Assembly: GCF_049860805.1 (NCBI RefSeq)
Contig: NZ_CP187555.1
Span: forward strand, 186,001-250,000
DNA from: Parabacteroides sp900760525
GTDB lineage: Bacteria; Bacteroidota; Bacteroidia; Bacteroidales; Tannerellaceae
Length of the DNA stretch: 64,000 nucleotides
Direction of reading: 5' to 3'
This document shows, piece after piece, positions 1 to 8,900 of the stretch (positions are counted from its first letter, which is position 1; each line of letters starts with the position of its first letter). The translations under genes and the position numbers were made by a program. The notes beneath the pieces are model-generated. The model searched no databases and was not told the DNA's origin. It saw only the letters and a list, made by a program, of their open reading frames with translations.

Positions 1-332
1 TCGTGCTTTCCGGAATCTTACCGGTTTCAGGATATCCTTTGTTTGTCCTGTTGACGGCTGTCGGCGGAATTTCCGGTTCCCTTTATATGGCGTCTTTCAC
101 GACTGTTGTCCAGACCCGTATCGATCCGGTGGTAATGGGACGGGTGTTCTCTTTCTATATGAGTGTCAATATGCTCCCTTCCATGATCGGGCTGTTGAGT
201 ACGGGTTTTCTGGCAGATACGATCGGGATCGGAAACACTTTTATGATCGGCGGCGTATTGGTCGGGCTGATTGGAGTTGTCTCGTTCTTTATTCCCTCAA
301 TCGAAGATTTAAGAAACAGCTTCCGGAAATAG
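1..332 (+). CDS. MFS transporter, C-terminal part (5' end outside window)
   Basis: The frame is open from the left edge of the window, so this is the last ~110 residues of a longer protein. Three hydrophobic segments are visible (around residues 10-32, 50-72 and 75-97 of the visible part), separated by a short polar loop with a VVMGRVFSFY motif. This resembles the last helices of 12-TM major facilitator superfamily permeases of the enterobactin/macrolide exporter type. It would sit in the inner membrane. Substrate cannot be told from this fragment. It converges on the response regulator gene, 25 bp away. The family call rests on helix pattern and the GRVFS-type loop only. Confidence 0.6.
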   Translation, partial: VLSGILPVSGYPLFVLLTAVGGISGSLYMASFTTVVQTRIDPVVMGRVFSFYMSVNMLPSMIGLLSTGFLADTIGIGNTFMIGGVLVGLIGVVSFFIPSIEDLRNSFRK

Positions 333-357
333 AATATGCGGGCCTGGTTCAAAGAAA

Positions 358-1050
358 TTAAGGCAGTTCGCAGATTAATTTGTAACCGATTCCTCTTACG
401 TTCAAAATCTTGATACGAGGATCTTTATCTAATTTATGGCGCAGCTTGGTGATGAAAACATGCAAGCTACGTGCATTATAGAAGCTGTCATCTCCCCATA
501 GATTCAGCAGAATGTCTTTGCTGTAGATCGGTCGGTTCTCATTTTCACATAGGCGTTTCAGTATTTCGGATTCTTTATAGGAAAGTTTGTCGCTTTTGCC
601 TGCTATCAGTAAGGTCTGAGTTTTAGGATAGAAAGTGTAGAGTCCGATCTCGTAAAACTCTGTTCTTTCCTTTTCCTGCTTATTTTTGATAAGCAGAGCT
701 TTGGCACGAACGACCAGTTCGCGCAGGCTGAAAGGTTTGCGGACATAGTCATTTGCACCTAATTCAAAACCGGAAACAATATCGTCTGTCGAGGAACGGG
801 CGCTTAGAAAGAGTACCGGCACTTCTTTGTTTTCCTTCCGTATCCGTCGGATCATTTCGAATCCGTCTATTTCCGGCATCATGACATCTGCGATAATCAG
901 GTCGGGATCATACTTGTAGAAACGATCGATCCCATGCAAGCCGTTTTCGGCTGTTATAACCTGGAATCCTTCTTCTTCCAGTGTATCTTTGATGATCATG
1001 GAAAGGCTCTCCTCGTCTTCAACTAATAATATCGATTTCTTATCTTTCAT
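358..1050 (-). CDS. OmpR/PhoB-family response regulator
   Basis: DNA-binding response regulator of 230 residues, the normal family length. An N-terminal receiver domain (about 5-120) has the acidic pair E11/D12, the phosphoacceptor D55 in an LIIADVMMP context, the S83 switch residue and the KPFS lysine. A C-terminal winged-helix effector domain (about 130-228) ends with the usual LRHKLD...I..VRGIGYKL signature. Its start overlaps the 3' end of the sensor kinase gene by 11 bp, so the two are translated from one transcript and form a two-component pair like RprXY of Bacteroides. Target genes are unknown; the adjacent divergent barrel gene is the obvious candidate. Confidence 0.92.
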   Translation of the reverse strand: MKDKKSILLVEDEESLSMIIKDTLEEEGFQVITAENGLHGIDRFYKYDPDLIIADVMMPEIDGFEMIRRIRKENKEVPVLFLSARSSTDDIVSGFELGANDYVRKPFSLRELVVRAKALLIKNKQEKERTEFYEIGLYTFYPKTQTLLIAGKSDKLSYKESEILKRLCENENRPIYSKDILLNLWGDDSFYNARSLHVFITKLRHKLDKDPRIKILNVRGIGYKLICELP

Positions 1051-2143
1051 TTGTTTGCGGTAATGTGATTATGAAACAACTACCCTTGCCGGGTTGGCTT
1101 TCTACCCGGATCGTGCCATTGTGCTTTTGTATCATTGTCTTGACATAAAATAGCCCGATGCCGTACCCTTTGACGGGAGGCTGTTTGCTGTTGGAGATCC
1201 GGTAGAATTTATCGAAGATATGTGTCAGATGTTCTTCCTCTATTCCGATGCCGTTATCGGTAATACGGATGATGACCGAGCAGTCTCTTTCTTCTGCCTC
1301 TATCCGGATTTGCGGATTATCACCGGAATATTTGATGGCGTTGTCTAAGATGTTACTCAAAATGTTGTAAAGATGCGTTCTGTCGGCCTCCAATATAATC
1401 CCGTCCGGCATAAACTCCTGTCGGACATGAAAGGGTTTGGGTGATTTGATGGTCTGTTGCTCGATGATCTTATCAAGCAGTTCGTTCAGGTTTACTTTTT
1501 CGTATTTGAGTTTGAAATCCTTTTTGTGTTCCAGGCTGAGCGAGAGGATTTGCTCGACCATATTACCGAGGCGTTGCAATTCCTCATGGCAGATATACAG
1601 GTATTTGTTTGTCTTTTCCTTGTTGCCGGTTATGTTGTAATGGATCATAGCCTCGACTGCTGCATAGGTGATCGCTATCGGCGTTTTCAATTCATGTGTG
1701 ACATTGTGTGTGAAATCATCTTTCAGTTGTTCAACTGTTTTTTGGTGGATCAGGAACCAGAACATATAAGCGAAAGAAAGGATCAGGATCAAAAGGATCA
1801 GGAAAGAAGAGAACAGGATGCCCGACATCATCCGGATTGTAGCCCACCGGGTAGGCTCGGTGTAAACGAAATAAGCCCTTTTATGATAGGTCGTATAATC
1901 CCATTTATGTAAGTTGCATTTTGTCCGGTTCAGATTTGCCGGGACGGATGAAGTGATAACAGTGCTGTCTTCCAGGTCCCATATTTCGGTATAATGGCGA
2001 ATATCCAATCCTCCTTTTTGCAGATGGGAAGACAGAATGCTGTCAAACTTCGCAAGGTCGATCGGTTTGACCGAGTCGATCACTTTCTGGTAAACGACAG
2101 CATAACGGTCGATCTGCCGGAAGTATTTGTGAAGGCGGAACAT
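1040..2143 (-). CDS. Sensor histidine kinase, apparently 5'-truncated
   Basis: Inner-membrane histidine kinase, 367 residues as an open frame. It has one transmembrane helix (about 105-132), a HisKA domain with H150 in a THELKTP context, and a HATPase domain with N box (ILDNAIKYS), G1 (DNGIGIE) and G2 (GYGIGL). Residues 21-100 look like the distal part of a periplasmic sensor domain. Kinases of this layout normally have a first transmembrane helix and roughly 150 further residues before this point, and none is present. The upstream codons run antisense into the barrel gene, overlapping it by 150 bp. The catalytic half looks intact; topology and sensing are probably broken. See the finding on the 1994-2143 junction. 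Confidence 0.85.
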   Translation of the reverse strand: MFRLHKYFRQIDRYAVVYQKVIDSVKPIDLAKFDSILSSHLQKGGLDIRHYTEIWDLEDSTVITSSVPANLNRTKCNLHKWDYTTYHKRAYFVYTEPTRWATIRMMSGILFSSFLILLILILSFAYMFWFLIHQKTVEQLKDDFTHNVTHELKTPIAITYAAVEAMIHYNITGNKEKTNKYLYICHEELQRLGNMVEQILSLSLEHKKDFKLKYEKVNLNELLDKIIEQQTIKSPKPFHVRQEFMPDGIILEADRTHLYNILSNILDNAIKYSGDNPQIRIEAEERDCSVIIRITDNGIGIEEEHLTHIFDKFYRISNSKQPPVKGYGIGLFYVKTMIQKHNGTIRVESQPGKGSCFIITLPQTNER

Positions 2144-4141
2144 CCGTTGGTAAAAGTGTCGGAAGGAAAATTGCAGTATGATATTCCCAACCTGGTCAAA
2201 GATAAGCCGGTCGCTACGGCTTTCGATGTGATGGGCGAGTTACCTGGTGTACAGAAGGAAGAGGATAAGATATCGATTATCGGAACCACGTCCACGGCTA
2301 TTTTGATTAACGGACGCAAAAGTTCTATGACGGTGGAACAATTGATCGAATTGCTCAAATCGACCTCTTCGTCCAAAGTCAGGCAGATAGATGTGATGTA
2401 CAGTACCCCTCCCCGGTTCGGCGTGAAAGGGGCTTCCATCAATATCGTAATCGAGAATGACAAATCCTTGAAAGATGTGTTGAAAGGGGAAATCTCTCTG
2501 ACGGGTGAACAAAGGTACTTCTTTTCCCCTTCTGGGCAGGCGAGCTTGTCATATATCGGGAAGAATTATTCGGCGGATATTTCCTATTCCGCTTCCTGCA
2601 ATCGCGGTCGCCAAGAGGAAGATATGTTTGCCCAGCCGACGGTAAACGGACAGTTATATGATATCAAACAGGATGACTGGTATAATTTTGTAAGCCTGTC
2701 GCATAATATAAGAGGTGCATTTGACTTTGACTTGAAAAATAAAGACCGTTTGTCTGTCTCTTATACCGGTCGCTTTTATGATCCTGACAAGATATCGCGT
2801 AGAGGGGCTTCTACCGATTTTGCCGGTATAAAACGGGTAGAAACAGAACTGAAATTGTCCGGTGCATCCGATATGCATAATGCCCGGATCGATTATGTCA
2901 GTCATAAAGGGTTTAATACCGGGATGGATTATACTTTTTATAAGAATAACGATATACAGCATTTGGTGAATGATTTTGAGAAGGAGGATGAACAGGAGAT
3001 TTCCACCTTGTCTTTCCAGCGGGTGCAACGTGGAAACCTGTATATAAACGATAGTCGTAAGTTGGAGAGAGAATGGGTATTGAATTATGGAATGGAAGCC
3101 TCTTTATCCGATACGCATAACGAATCCAGTCAGTCGATCGATATGGAAGTGGCGGCTGAAGGAACGTTCCGGCTGAAACAAAAGGATTATTCGGTAGGAG
3201 GTTTTATCGGTTTTACCAAGCAGTTCGGAAAGAAGATTTCGTTGGATGCCTCTGTTTCCCTGCAATATTATAAGGCTTCTGTCGATTCTGCCGGTAAGAA
3301 GAAAACATTATGGAACCGGGTGAACTTCTTTCCCCAATTGAATTTTACTTACAAGGTGAATCCGTTCGGTATGCTGATGCTTTCGTTTTCCAGCGATAAA
3401 TCGTACCCGTCTTATTGGATGACGACTCCTAATACTTATTATATGAATGTGTACAGCTCCATGATCGGCAATCCCGACCTGAAGCCGCAACTTTCCTATT
3501 CCATGCAATTGAATTATATCCTTAAAAGCAAATATGTATTCGGCCTGTTTACCAATATCCAGCCCGATAAAATACAACAGATGACGTACCAGCGTCACGA
3601 TGAGTTGAGGTCCGTTTTCCAGACGGTGAATATGGATATCTACAATATGTACGGAGCGGTTGCCGTCATCCCTTTCAGGCCTTTTGATTTTATGAGTTCC
3701 AGGCTGACGTTGATGGGGTGTGCCATTCATAACAAAGGGGCGCTTTATGATATCTCTTTCGACCGTAAAAAACTGTTTGGCCGGGCCGAACTGAACAATA
3801 CGTTCTACTTGACCAAAGACCGGAACTTATCGTTGGAGTTGTGGGGCTATTGTATCTCTCCGGTAATACAGGGACTGTATGATATCGATCTGATATATAA
3901 TGTGTCGGCTGGCCTGGCCTGGACATTCGCGAAAAAGAAGATGCGCCTGACGGTTCGGGGTAATGATTTGTTCGAGGGAGCCAATCCCGTCACCCATGTG
4001 GATGAACAGGGACAGAAAAGCCGGATGAAACTGTGGCAGGATAGCAGGAATGTGACGTTAACGCTGCGGTATAGTTTCGGTGGCTACAAAGAGAAAAAGG
4101 CAAAAGAGGTGGACACTTCACGTTTGGGAACGGGAATCTGA
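1994..4141 (+). CDS. Outer-membrane beta-barrel protein (TonB-receptor-like), lacking signal peptide
   Basis: Residues from about 33 onward match the Bacteroidetes 'outer membrane beta-barrel family' layout: a plug-like domain (PEVFVKAEHPLVK, then AFDVMGELPGV, then ILINGRK) followed by a ~550-residue barrel rich in aromatic alternation and ending in an aromatic-rich strand (LTLRYSF) near the C terminus. The protein should be an outer-membrane channel or receptor. The first ~32 codons (about 1994-2090) are not hydrophobic, hold no signal peptide and are antisense to kinase coding sequence, so export from this ATG is doubtful. The true 5' end seems to have been lost. Codons before the DSITVDLPEV segment should not be taken as native protein. 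Confidence 0.75.
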   Translation: MANIQSSFLQMGRQNAVKLRKVDRFDRVDHFLVNDSITVDLPEVFVKAEHPLVKVSEGKLQYDIPNLVKDKPVATAFDVMGELPGVQKEEDKISIIGTTSTAILINGRKSSMTVEQLIELLKSTSSSKVRQIDVMYSTPPRFGVKGASINIVIENDKSLKDVLKGEISLTGEQRYFFSPSGQASLSYIGKNYSADISYSASCNRGRQEEDMFAQPTVNGQLYDIKQDDWYNFVSLSHNIRGAFDFDLKNKDRLSVSYTGRFYDPDKISRRGASTDFAGIKRVETELKLSGASDMHNARIDYVSHKGFNTGMDYTFYKNNDIQHLVNDFEKEDEQEISTLSFQRVQRGNLYINDSRKLEREWVLNYGMEASLSDTHNESSQSIDMEVAAEGTFRLKQKDYSVGGFIGFTKQFGKKISLDASVSLQYYKASVDSAGKKKTLWNRVNFFPQLNFTYKVNPFGMLMLSFSSDKSYPSYWMTTPNTYYMNVYSSMIGNPDLKPQLSYSMQLNYILKSKYVFGLFTNIQPDKIQQMTYQRHDELRSVFQTVNMDIYNMYGAVAVIPFRPFDFMSSRLTLMGCAIHNKGALYDISFDRKKLFGRAELNNTFYLTKDRNLSLELWGYCISPVIQGLYDIDLIYNVSAGLAWTFAKKKMRLTVRGNDLFEGANPVTHVDEQGQKSRMKLWQDSRNVTLTLRYSFGGYKEKKAKEVDTSRLGTGI

Positions 4142-4206
4142 AATCCTGACCGGTGATATAGGTTTTATGACTATCTTTGGACTCCGATTCAGAGAAATAG
4201 TCGATT

Positions 4207-5514
4207 ATGAACAAAAAGATACTTCAGTTAGCGCTCCCTTCTATTGTTTCCAATATAACCGTTCCTTTGTTAGGGTTGGTCGATGTGGCGATTGTCGGGC
4301 ATTTGGGTGCAGCTTCCTATATCGGAGCGATTGCGGTAGGGGGGATGCTGTTCAATATTATTTACTGGCTGTTTGGGTTTTTGCGGATGGGAACGAGCGG
4401 GATGACTTCGCAGGCTTTGGGAAGACGGGATCTTCAGGAGGTGACACGGGTTTTGTTCCGCTCGGTCGGTGTCGGGATTCTGATCTCTCTGGTTTTGCTC
4501 CTGCTTCAGTATCCGATACGCGAGATCGCTTTCTCCTTGTTAGATACGACGGATGAGGTGGAACGGTTGGCTACCTTATACTTTAATATCTGTATTTGGG
4601 GTGCACCGGCTGTGTTGGGTTTGTATGGCTTCTCCGGCTGGTTTATCGGAATGCAGAATTCCCGTTTCCCGATGTTTATTGCGATCACCCAAAATATCGT
4701 GAATATCGTGGCAAGTCTGATTTTCGTCTTTGTGTTCGGTATGAAGGTACAAGGAGTTGCGACGGGAACGCTGATTGCCCAATATGGAGGTTTCCTGATG
4801 GCTGTGTTCCTGTGGTTCGTATTCTATCGGAAACGGCTGAAAGCTCGTGTCTGCTGGCATGAGATCATGGATAAAGTTGCTATGCGCCGCTTCTTCCAGG
4901 TGAATAGCGATATATTCTTTCGTACTCTTTGCTTAGTGGCGGTTACTACCTTTTTTACCTCTACAGGAGCGAGACAGGGCGATATCGTTTTGGCTGTTAA
5001 TACGTTGCTGATGCAGTTGTTCACACTTTTCTCTTATATCATGGATGGATTTGCCTATGCGGGTGAGGCATTGGCAGGACGTTATATCGGTGCCCGTAAC
5101 AAAAGTGCTCTTGAACGGATGATCCATCTGTTATTTGGCTGGGGGATCGGCTTATCCCTTTTCTTTACCTTGCTTTATGGAGTAGGAGGAAAAGGTTTTC
5201 TGTCGCTTTTGACGAATGATCCTGCTGTCATACAGGAGGCTGGAATCTATTTCTATTGGGTGTTGGCTGTTCCGCTTGCCGGCTTCGCCGCCTTCCTTTG
5301 GGATGGCATCCTGATTGGTGCGACCGCTACCCGCCTGATGCTTTATTCCATGTTGGTTGCCTCCGGCACTTTCTTCCTGATCTATTACCTCTTTTCCGGG
5401 ATTATGGGCAATCATGCATTATGGATGGCATTCCTGACCTATTTATCCTTACGCGGAATCATGCAATGGGGGTTATGGCATCATCAAAACCGACTTCGTA
5501 GGGGCGGGTTCTAA
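4207..5514 (+). CDS. MATE family efflux transporter (DinF-like)
   Basis: Multidrug and toxic compound extrusion transporter of 435 residues with about 12 hydrophobic helices in two homologous halves. The N-terminal repeat has the typical LALPSIVSNITVPLLGLVDVAIVGHLG helix and the GFLRMGTSGMTSQALG segment. It should export cationic compounds across the inner membrane using a Na+ or H+ gradient. The gene begins 65 bp after the barrel gene on the same strand. The last codons (R-R-G-G-F-stop) are supplied by a REP-like hairpin at 5498-5522, so the C terminus may have been altered by insertion of that repeat. Confidence 0.9.
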   Translation: MNKKILQLALPSIVSNITVPLLGLVDVAIVGHLGAASYIGAIAVGGMLFNIIYWLFGFLRMGTSGMTSQALGRRDLQEVTRVLFRSVGVGILISLVLLLLQYPIREIAFSLLDTTDEVERLATLYFNICIWGAPAVLGLYGFSGWFIGMQNSRFPMFIAITQNIVNIVASLIFVFVFGMKVQGVATGTLIAQYGGFLMAVFLWFVFYRKRLKARVCWHEIMDKVAMRRFFQVNSDIFFRTLCLVAVTTFFTSTGARQGDIVLAVNTLLMQLFTLFSYIMDGFAYAGEALAGRYIGARNKSALERMIHLLFGWGIGLSLFFTLLYGVGGKGFLSLLTNDPAVIQEAGIYFYWVLAVPLAGFAAFLWDGILIGATATRLMLYSMLVASGTFFLIYYLFSGIMGNHALWMAFLTYLSLRGIMQWGLWHHQNRLRRGGF

Positions 5515-5522
5515 ACCCGCCC
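5498..5522. repeat. REP-like hairpin overlapping the MATE stop codon
   Basis: GTAG followed by GGGCGGGTT-cta-AACCCGCCC, a perfect 9-bp stem with a 3-nt loop. It carries the stop codon of the MATE gene. A near-identical unit lies inside the adjacent RAYT gene at 5759-5783 in the opposite orientation. RAYT genes are typically flanked by such REP units. Confidence 0.85.
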
Positions 5523-5534
5523 AAAATTCTTCAA

Positions 5535-6059
5535 TTATTTCCAATACAATTTATCATCTTCCCATTTCTGAGGATTGTTCATAATGTACCGATATATATT
5601 ATTGTAAGATATCTCATTCCGTATGATATGTTCGTAATAATTACGTTGCCAGACGGGATGTCCTTGCTTGCAAGATAATTGGTTTATATGCCGACTTGAA
5701 AATGTCTTGAACTGTCGGACAATTTCTGATAAACTATGATTTGGAAATGGAATGTTTTGGGCAGGTTTGGAACCTGCCCCTACATGGGCTGTGATCTCAA
5801 TGACGGCATGGATGTGGTTGGGCATGATGCAGAATATGTTTAGTTCTATATGGGGATTATGGTTGGGTAAATCCAGCCATGTTTTTTCTATTATTTTGCC
5901 ATTATCGTTTAAGATCATTTCCCCATTGTTAATTTCACCGAATATACATTTCCTGTTTTGGACACACATTGTGATGAAATATAATCCTTCTTGTGAATAA
6001 TCGTATCCTTGCAGGCGGATGCTGTGGCGGTGGTGGATGTCAGGATTGTACTGCTTCAT
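5535..6059 (-). CDS. REP-associated tyrosine transposase (RAYT, Y1_Tnp)
   Basis: Single-strand-specific transposase-like protein of 174 residues, related to IS200/IS605 TnpA. The HUH motif is H82-I-H84 in an IMPNHIHAVIEI context and the candidate catalytic tyrosine is Y141 or Y142 (RNYYEHIIRN). The N terminus has the RRHSIRLQGYDYSQEGLYFIT pattern common to this family. RAYTs are domesticated and thought to mobilise REP hairpins. Residues 93-100 (VGAGSKPA) are encoded by a REP-like hairpin within the gene, between the HUH and tyrosine motifs. The gene is convergent with the MATE gene and has no IS ends that I can see. Confidence 0.9.
   Translation of the reverse strand: MKQYNPDIHHRHSIRLQGYDYSQEGLYFITMCVQNRKCIFGEINNGEMILNDNGKIIEKTWLDLPNHNPHIELNIFCIMPNHIHAVIEITAHVGAGSKPAQNIPFPNHSLSEIVRQFKTFSSRHINQLSCKQGHPVWQRNYYEHIIRNEISYNNIYRYIMNNPQKWEDDKLYWK
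5759..5783. repeat. REP-like hairpin inside the RAYT coding sequence
   Basis: GGGCAGGTT-tgg-AACCTGCCC then CTAC: a perfect 9-bp stem, the inverted counterpart of the 5498-5522 unit with two compensating changes in the stem. It is translated in frame as RAYT residues 93-100. Confidence 0.85.
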
Positions 6060-6104
6060 AGTTAATTGTTTTGAATTTGGTTTAATATGGAGGTAAAGGT
6101 AAAT

Positions 6105-6144
6105 AAAAAAGCCGGATATCCTCTAACAAGATACCCGGCCTTTT
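6105..6144 (-). terminator. Intrinsic terminator of the etfB-etfA-acd operon
   Basis: Read on the minus strand: GCCGGGTATC, a 10-nt loop, then GATATCCGGC followed by TTTTTT. The stem is 10 bp with one G-U wobble that pairs only in the minus-strand RNA, which fixes the direction. It lies 22 bp past the dehydrogenase stop codon. Confidence 0.85.
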
Positions 6145-6165
6145 ATGGGAAAACAATAATGAAAG

Positions 6166-7872
6166 TTATTGTCTGTAGCTCGCTAATTCGTCGGCATTGA
6201 AACTGTTGATGAAGCTGCTGTGTTTTTCAACTTCCGCTTCGGCATGGTTCAGATATACGACAGCTGATTTGGCGAACAATTCGGGAGCTTTTGTCGCATC
6301 CTGGATCAGCAGATGAGCCATGATGCAGTCGGCAGCCATCTCCATCAGGCGGCGGGCAACGAAGTCCAGCAATTCCTGATTCTGTGCATCCTTCACCTTG
6401 TTCATGCAAGCTTCGAGCTTATTGGCCATTTCAACCAGACGGGCTTTCAGCGGTTCCATTTCCGGAGAACACGGGATTGCTTCAAATTCGCGGATAGTAG
6501 CCAGATAAGAACCGTTTGTCACATAGCGGATAGCGGCAACCGTCTGCAACTGTGTCGTACCTTCATAGATGGAGGTGATACGTGCATCCCGATAGATACG
6601 CTGACAAGCATATTCCAGCATGAAGCCTGAACCGCCATGGATCTGGATGCAGTCGTATGCATTCTGGTTGGCATATTCGGAGTTCATACCTTTTGCCAGC
6701 GGAGTGAAAGAGTCGGCCAGTTTGGCATATTTCTTCTGTTCCTGGCGTTCTTCCGGAGTCAGTTTGCGCTCGCGTGCGATATCCTCCAACGCTTTGTAGA
6801 TATCCACATAGCGGGAAGTCTGGTACAGCAATGCACGGCCGGCATCCAGTTTCGCTTTCATGATAGACAGCATGTCATAGACAGCCGGGAATTCGATAAT
6901 AGCCTTGCCGAACTGTTTACGTTCCTTGGCATAAGCCAACCCTTCGTTGTAGGCAGCCTGGCTCAAACCGACAGATTGAGCGGCGATACCCAGACGGGCA
7001 CCGTTCATCAAAGCCATCACATATTTGATCAAACCTAACTTACGGTCTCCGCAAAGTTCGGCTTTTGCATTCTTATAAACCAGCTCGCAAGTAGGAGAAC
7101 CGTGGATACCCAACTTGTTTTCAATACGGCGGACATCCACACCGCCCTGTTTCTTGTCGTAGATGAACATAGACAAACCACGTCCGTCTTTCGTCCCTTC
7201 TTCCGAACGGGCCAGAACCAGATGAAGGTCGGCATCTCCGTTTGTGATGAAACGTTTCACACCGTTCAGCAGCCAGCAGTTTTCTTTCTCGTCGAAAGTC
7301 GCTTTCAGCATCACGGACTGCAAGTCTGAACCGGCATCCGGCTCCGTCAGGTCCATCGACATTGTCTCTCCGGCGCAGATACGCGGGATGAAACGGCTGT
7401 GCTGGTCTTCGTTTCCGAATTCATATAATGTTTCGATACAATCTTGCAATGACCAGATGTTTCCGAATCCTGCATCGGCGGCAGCTACGATTTCGGCACA
7501 CATGGTGTACGGCGTGATCGGGAAGTTCAAACCACCGAAACGGCGCGGCATCGTCATACCGTTCAGGCCGGCTTTCACCATTGCGTCTAAGTTCTGCTTA
7601 GTCCCGGAAGCGTATTCCACACGTCCGTTTGCGCAGTGAGGGCCTTCTTCGTCGACACCTTCGGCATTGGGGGCAATGATCTCACCGGTGATTTCGCCCG
7701 TGATTTCAAGCACTTTGTCGAACGAGTCCATTGCATCGGCATAGTCCTGCGGTGCATAGTCGAACTCCTCTTTATCTCTGTAATTGCGTTCTTTCAGTTC
7801 GCAAATACGTTCCATCATCGGATTGTTCAAGTGATACTTGAGTTCCGGAATGTCTGTATAATAATTTGCCAT
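6166..7872 (-). CDS. Acyl-CoA dehydrogenase with C-terminal extension
   Basis: FAD-dependent acyl-CoA dehydrogenase, last gene of the etfB-etfA-acd operon. It oxidises an acyl-CoA to the 2-enoyl-CoA (or works in the reverse direction with the electron-transferring flavoprotein) in the cytoplasm. Visible signatures: the MDLTEPDAGSD flavin/substrate motif, the FITNGDADLH segment, the QIHGGSGFMLEY motif and the active-site glutamate in IYEGTTQLQ. At 568 residues it is ~180 longer than the classic enzyme; the extra C-terminal helical domain (about 460-568) is usual for this bacterial subgroup. The start lies 4 bp after the etfA stop. The acyl substrate is not determinable from sequence. Confidence 0.92.
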   Translation of the reverse strand: MANYYTDIPELKYHLNNPMMERICELKERNYRDKEEFDYAPQDYADAMDSFDKVLEITGEITGEIIAPNAEGVDEEGPHCANGRVEYASGTKQNLDAMVKAGLNGMTMPRRFGGLNFPITPYTMCAEIVAAADAGFGNIWSLQDCIETLYEFGNEDQHSRFIPRICAGETMSMDLTEPDAGSDLQSVMLKATFDEKENCWLLNGVKRFITNGDADLHLVLARSEEGTKDGRGLSMFIYDKKQGGVDVRRIENKLGIHGSPTCELVYKNAKAELCGDRKLGLIKYVMALMNGARLGIAAQSVGLSQAAYNEGLAYAKERKQFGKAIIEFPAVYDMLSIMKAKLDAGRALLYQTSRYVDIYKALEDIARERKLTPEERQEQKKYAKLADSFTPLAKGMNSEYANQNAYDCIQIHGGSGFMLEYACQRIYRDARITSIYEGTTQLQTVAAIRYVTNGSYLATIREFEAIPCSPEMEPLKARLVEMANKLEACMNKVKDAQNQELLDFVARRLMEMAADCIMAHLLIQDATKAPELFAKSAVVYLNHAEAEVEKHSSFINSFNADELASYRQ

Positions 7873-7876
7873 CTCT

Positions 7877-8896
7877 TTACTTGCTGTTCTGTTTGTAATA
7901 CTTAATCATCTTCGGGATCACTTCCTCAACGGTGCCGTTGATCACATAGTCGGCAATCGTGTTGATCGGAGCGTTCTCGTCGTTGTTGATAGAGATGATG
8001 ATACCTGCATCCTGCATACCTGCGATGTGCTGGATCTGTCCGGAGATACCGCAAGCGATATACAATTTCGGACGAACCGTCACACCTGTCTGGCCGATCT
8101 GGCGGTCATGGTCGCAGAAACCGGCATCAACGGCTGCACGGCTGGCACCTACTTCGGCATGAAGTTCCTTAGCCAGTTCGAACAACATATCGAAACCTTC
8201 TTTGGACCCCATTCCGTAGCCACCGGCTACCACGATCGGAGCTCCCTTCAGGTTATGTTTGGCTTTTTCTACATGGCGGTCGATGACTTTTACTACGTAA
8301 TCCGTTTCCGGCACATATTTGGCAACGTCGTGTCTTACCACTTCGCCTTTATAACCGGCATCCAGAATCTCTTTTTTCATCACCCCTTCGCGTACGGTCG
8401 CCATCTGAGGGCGGTGTTCCGGGTTGATGATCGTAGCCACGATGTTACCACCGAAAGCGGGACGAATCTGGTATAACAGGTTTTCGTATGTTTTACCTGC
8501 TCTTTTATCTTCGTGCGGACCGATCTCGAGCGAAGTACAGTCGGCAGTCAGACCGCTTGTCAGTGCAGAAGAAACACGTGGACCCAGGTCACGGCCGATA
8601 ACCGTAGCACCCATCAGGCAGATCTGCGGTTTTTCTTCTTTGAACAGGTTGATCAAAACAGAAGAGTGCGGAAGAGAAGTGTAGGGGAACAGGCCCGGCG
8701 CATCGAAAACATGCACCTTGTCCACACCGTAAGGCATCACCTGCTTTTCAATTCCTTCCAGCCCGGAACCGGCCACGATGGCTTCGAGTTGGCAGTTTAA
8801 CTGATTCGCTAACTTGCGACCTTTGGTCAGCAGTTCGAGACTTACATCGGCAACCGTCGTACCTTCAAGCTCACAATATACAAATACGTTATTCAT
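7877..8896 (-). CDS. etfA: Electron transfer flavoprotein, alpha subunit
   Basis: Alpha subunit (FixB-type) of the electron-transferring flavoprotein, 339 residues. The N-terminal ETF domain spans about 1-190. The C-terminal FAD-binding domain has the usual signatures: VVAGGYGMGSKEGF, then GASRAAVDAGF, then QIGQTGVTVRPKLYIACGISGQIQH and SINNDENAPI. With EtfB it forms the heterodimer that passes electrons to or from the acyl-CoA dehydrogenase encoded 4 bp downstream. It starts 4 bp after etfB. Whether the complex bifurcates electrons cannot be settled by reading, although linkage to a single dehydrogenase is compatible with that. Confidence 0.95.
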   Translation of the reverse strand: MNNVFVYCELEGTTVADVSLELLTKGRKLANQLNCQLEAIVAGSGLEGIEKQVMPYGVDKVHVFDAPGLFPYTSLPHSSVLINLFKEEKPQICLMGATVIGRDLGPRVSSALTSGLTADCTSLEIGPHEDKRAGKTYENLLYQIRPAFGGNIVATIINPEHRPQMATVREGVMKKEILDAGYKGEVVRHDVAKYVPETDYVVKVIDRHVEKAKHNLKGAPIVVAGGYGMGSKEGFDMLFELAKELHAEVGASRAAVDAGFCDHDRQIGQTGVTVRPKLYIACGISGQIQHIAGMQDAGIIISINNDENAPINTIADYVINGTVEEVIPKMIKYYKQNSK

Positions 8897-8900
8897 AATC

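Noticed and set aside
1457..1912. 151-codon plus-strand frame inside the kinase gene
   Set aside because: Antisense to the conserved HisKA and transmembrane region of the kinase. No independent support.
4080..4556. 158-codon frame overlapping the barrel and MATE genes
   Set aside because: Overlaps two genuine genes in another frame, and is Arg/Gly/Cys-rich with no family resemblance.
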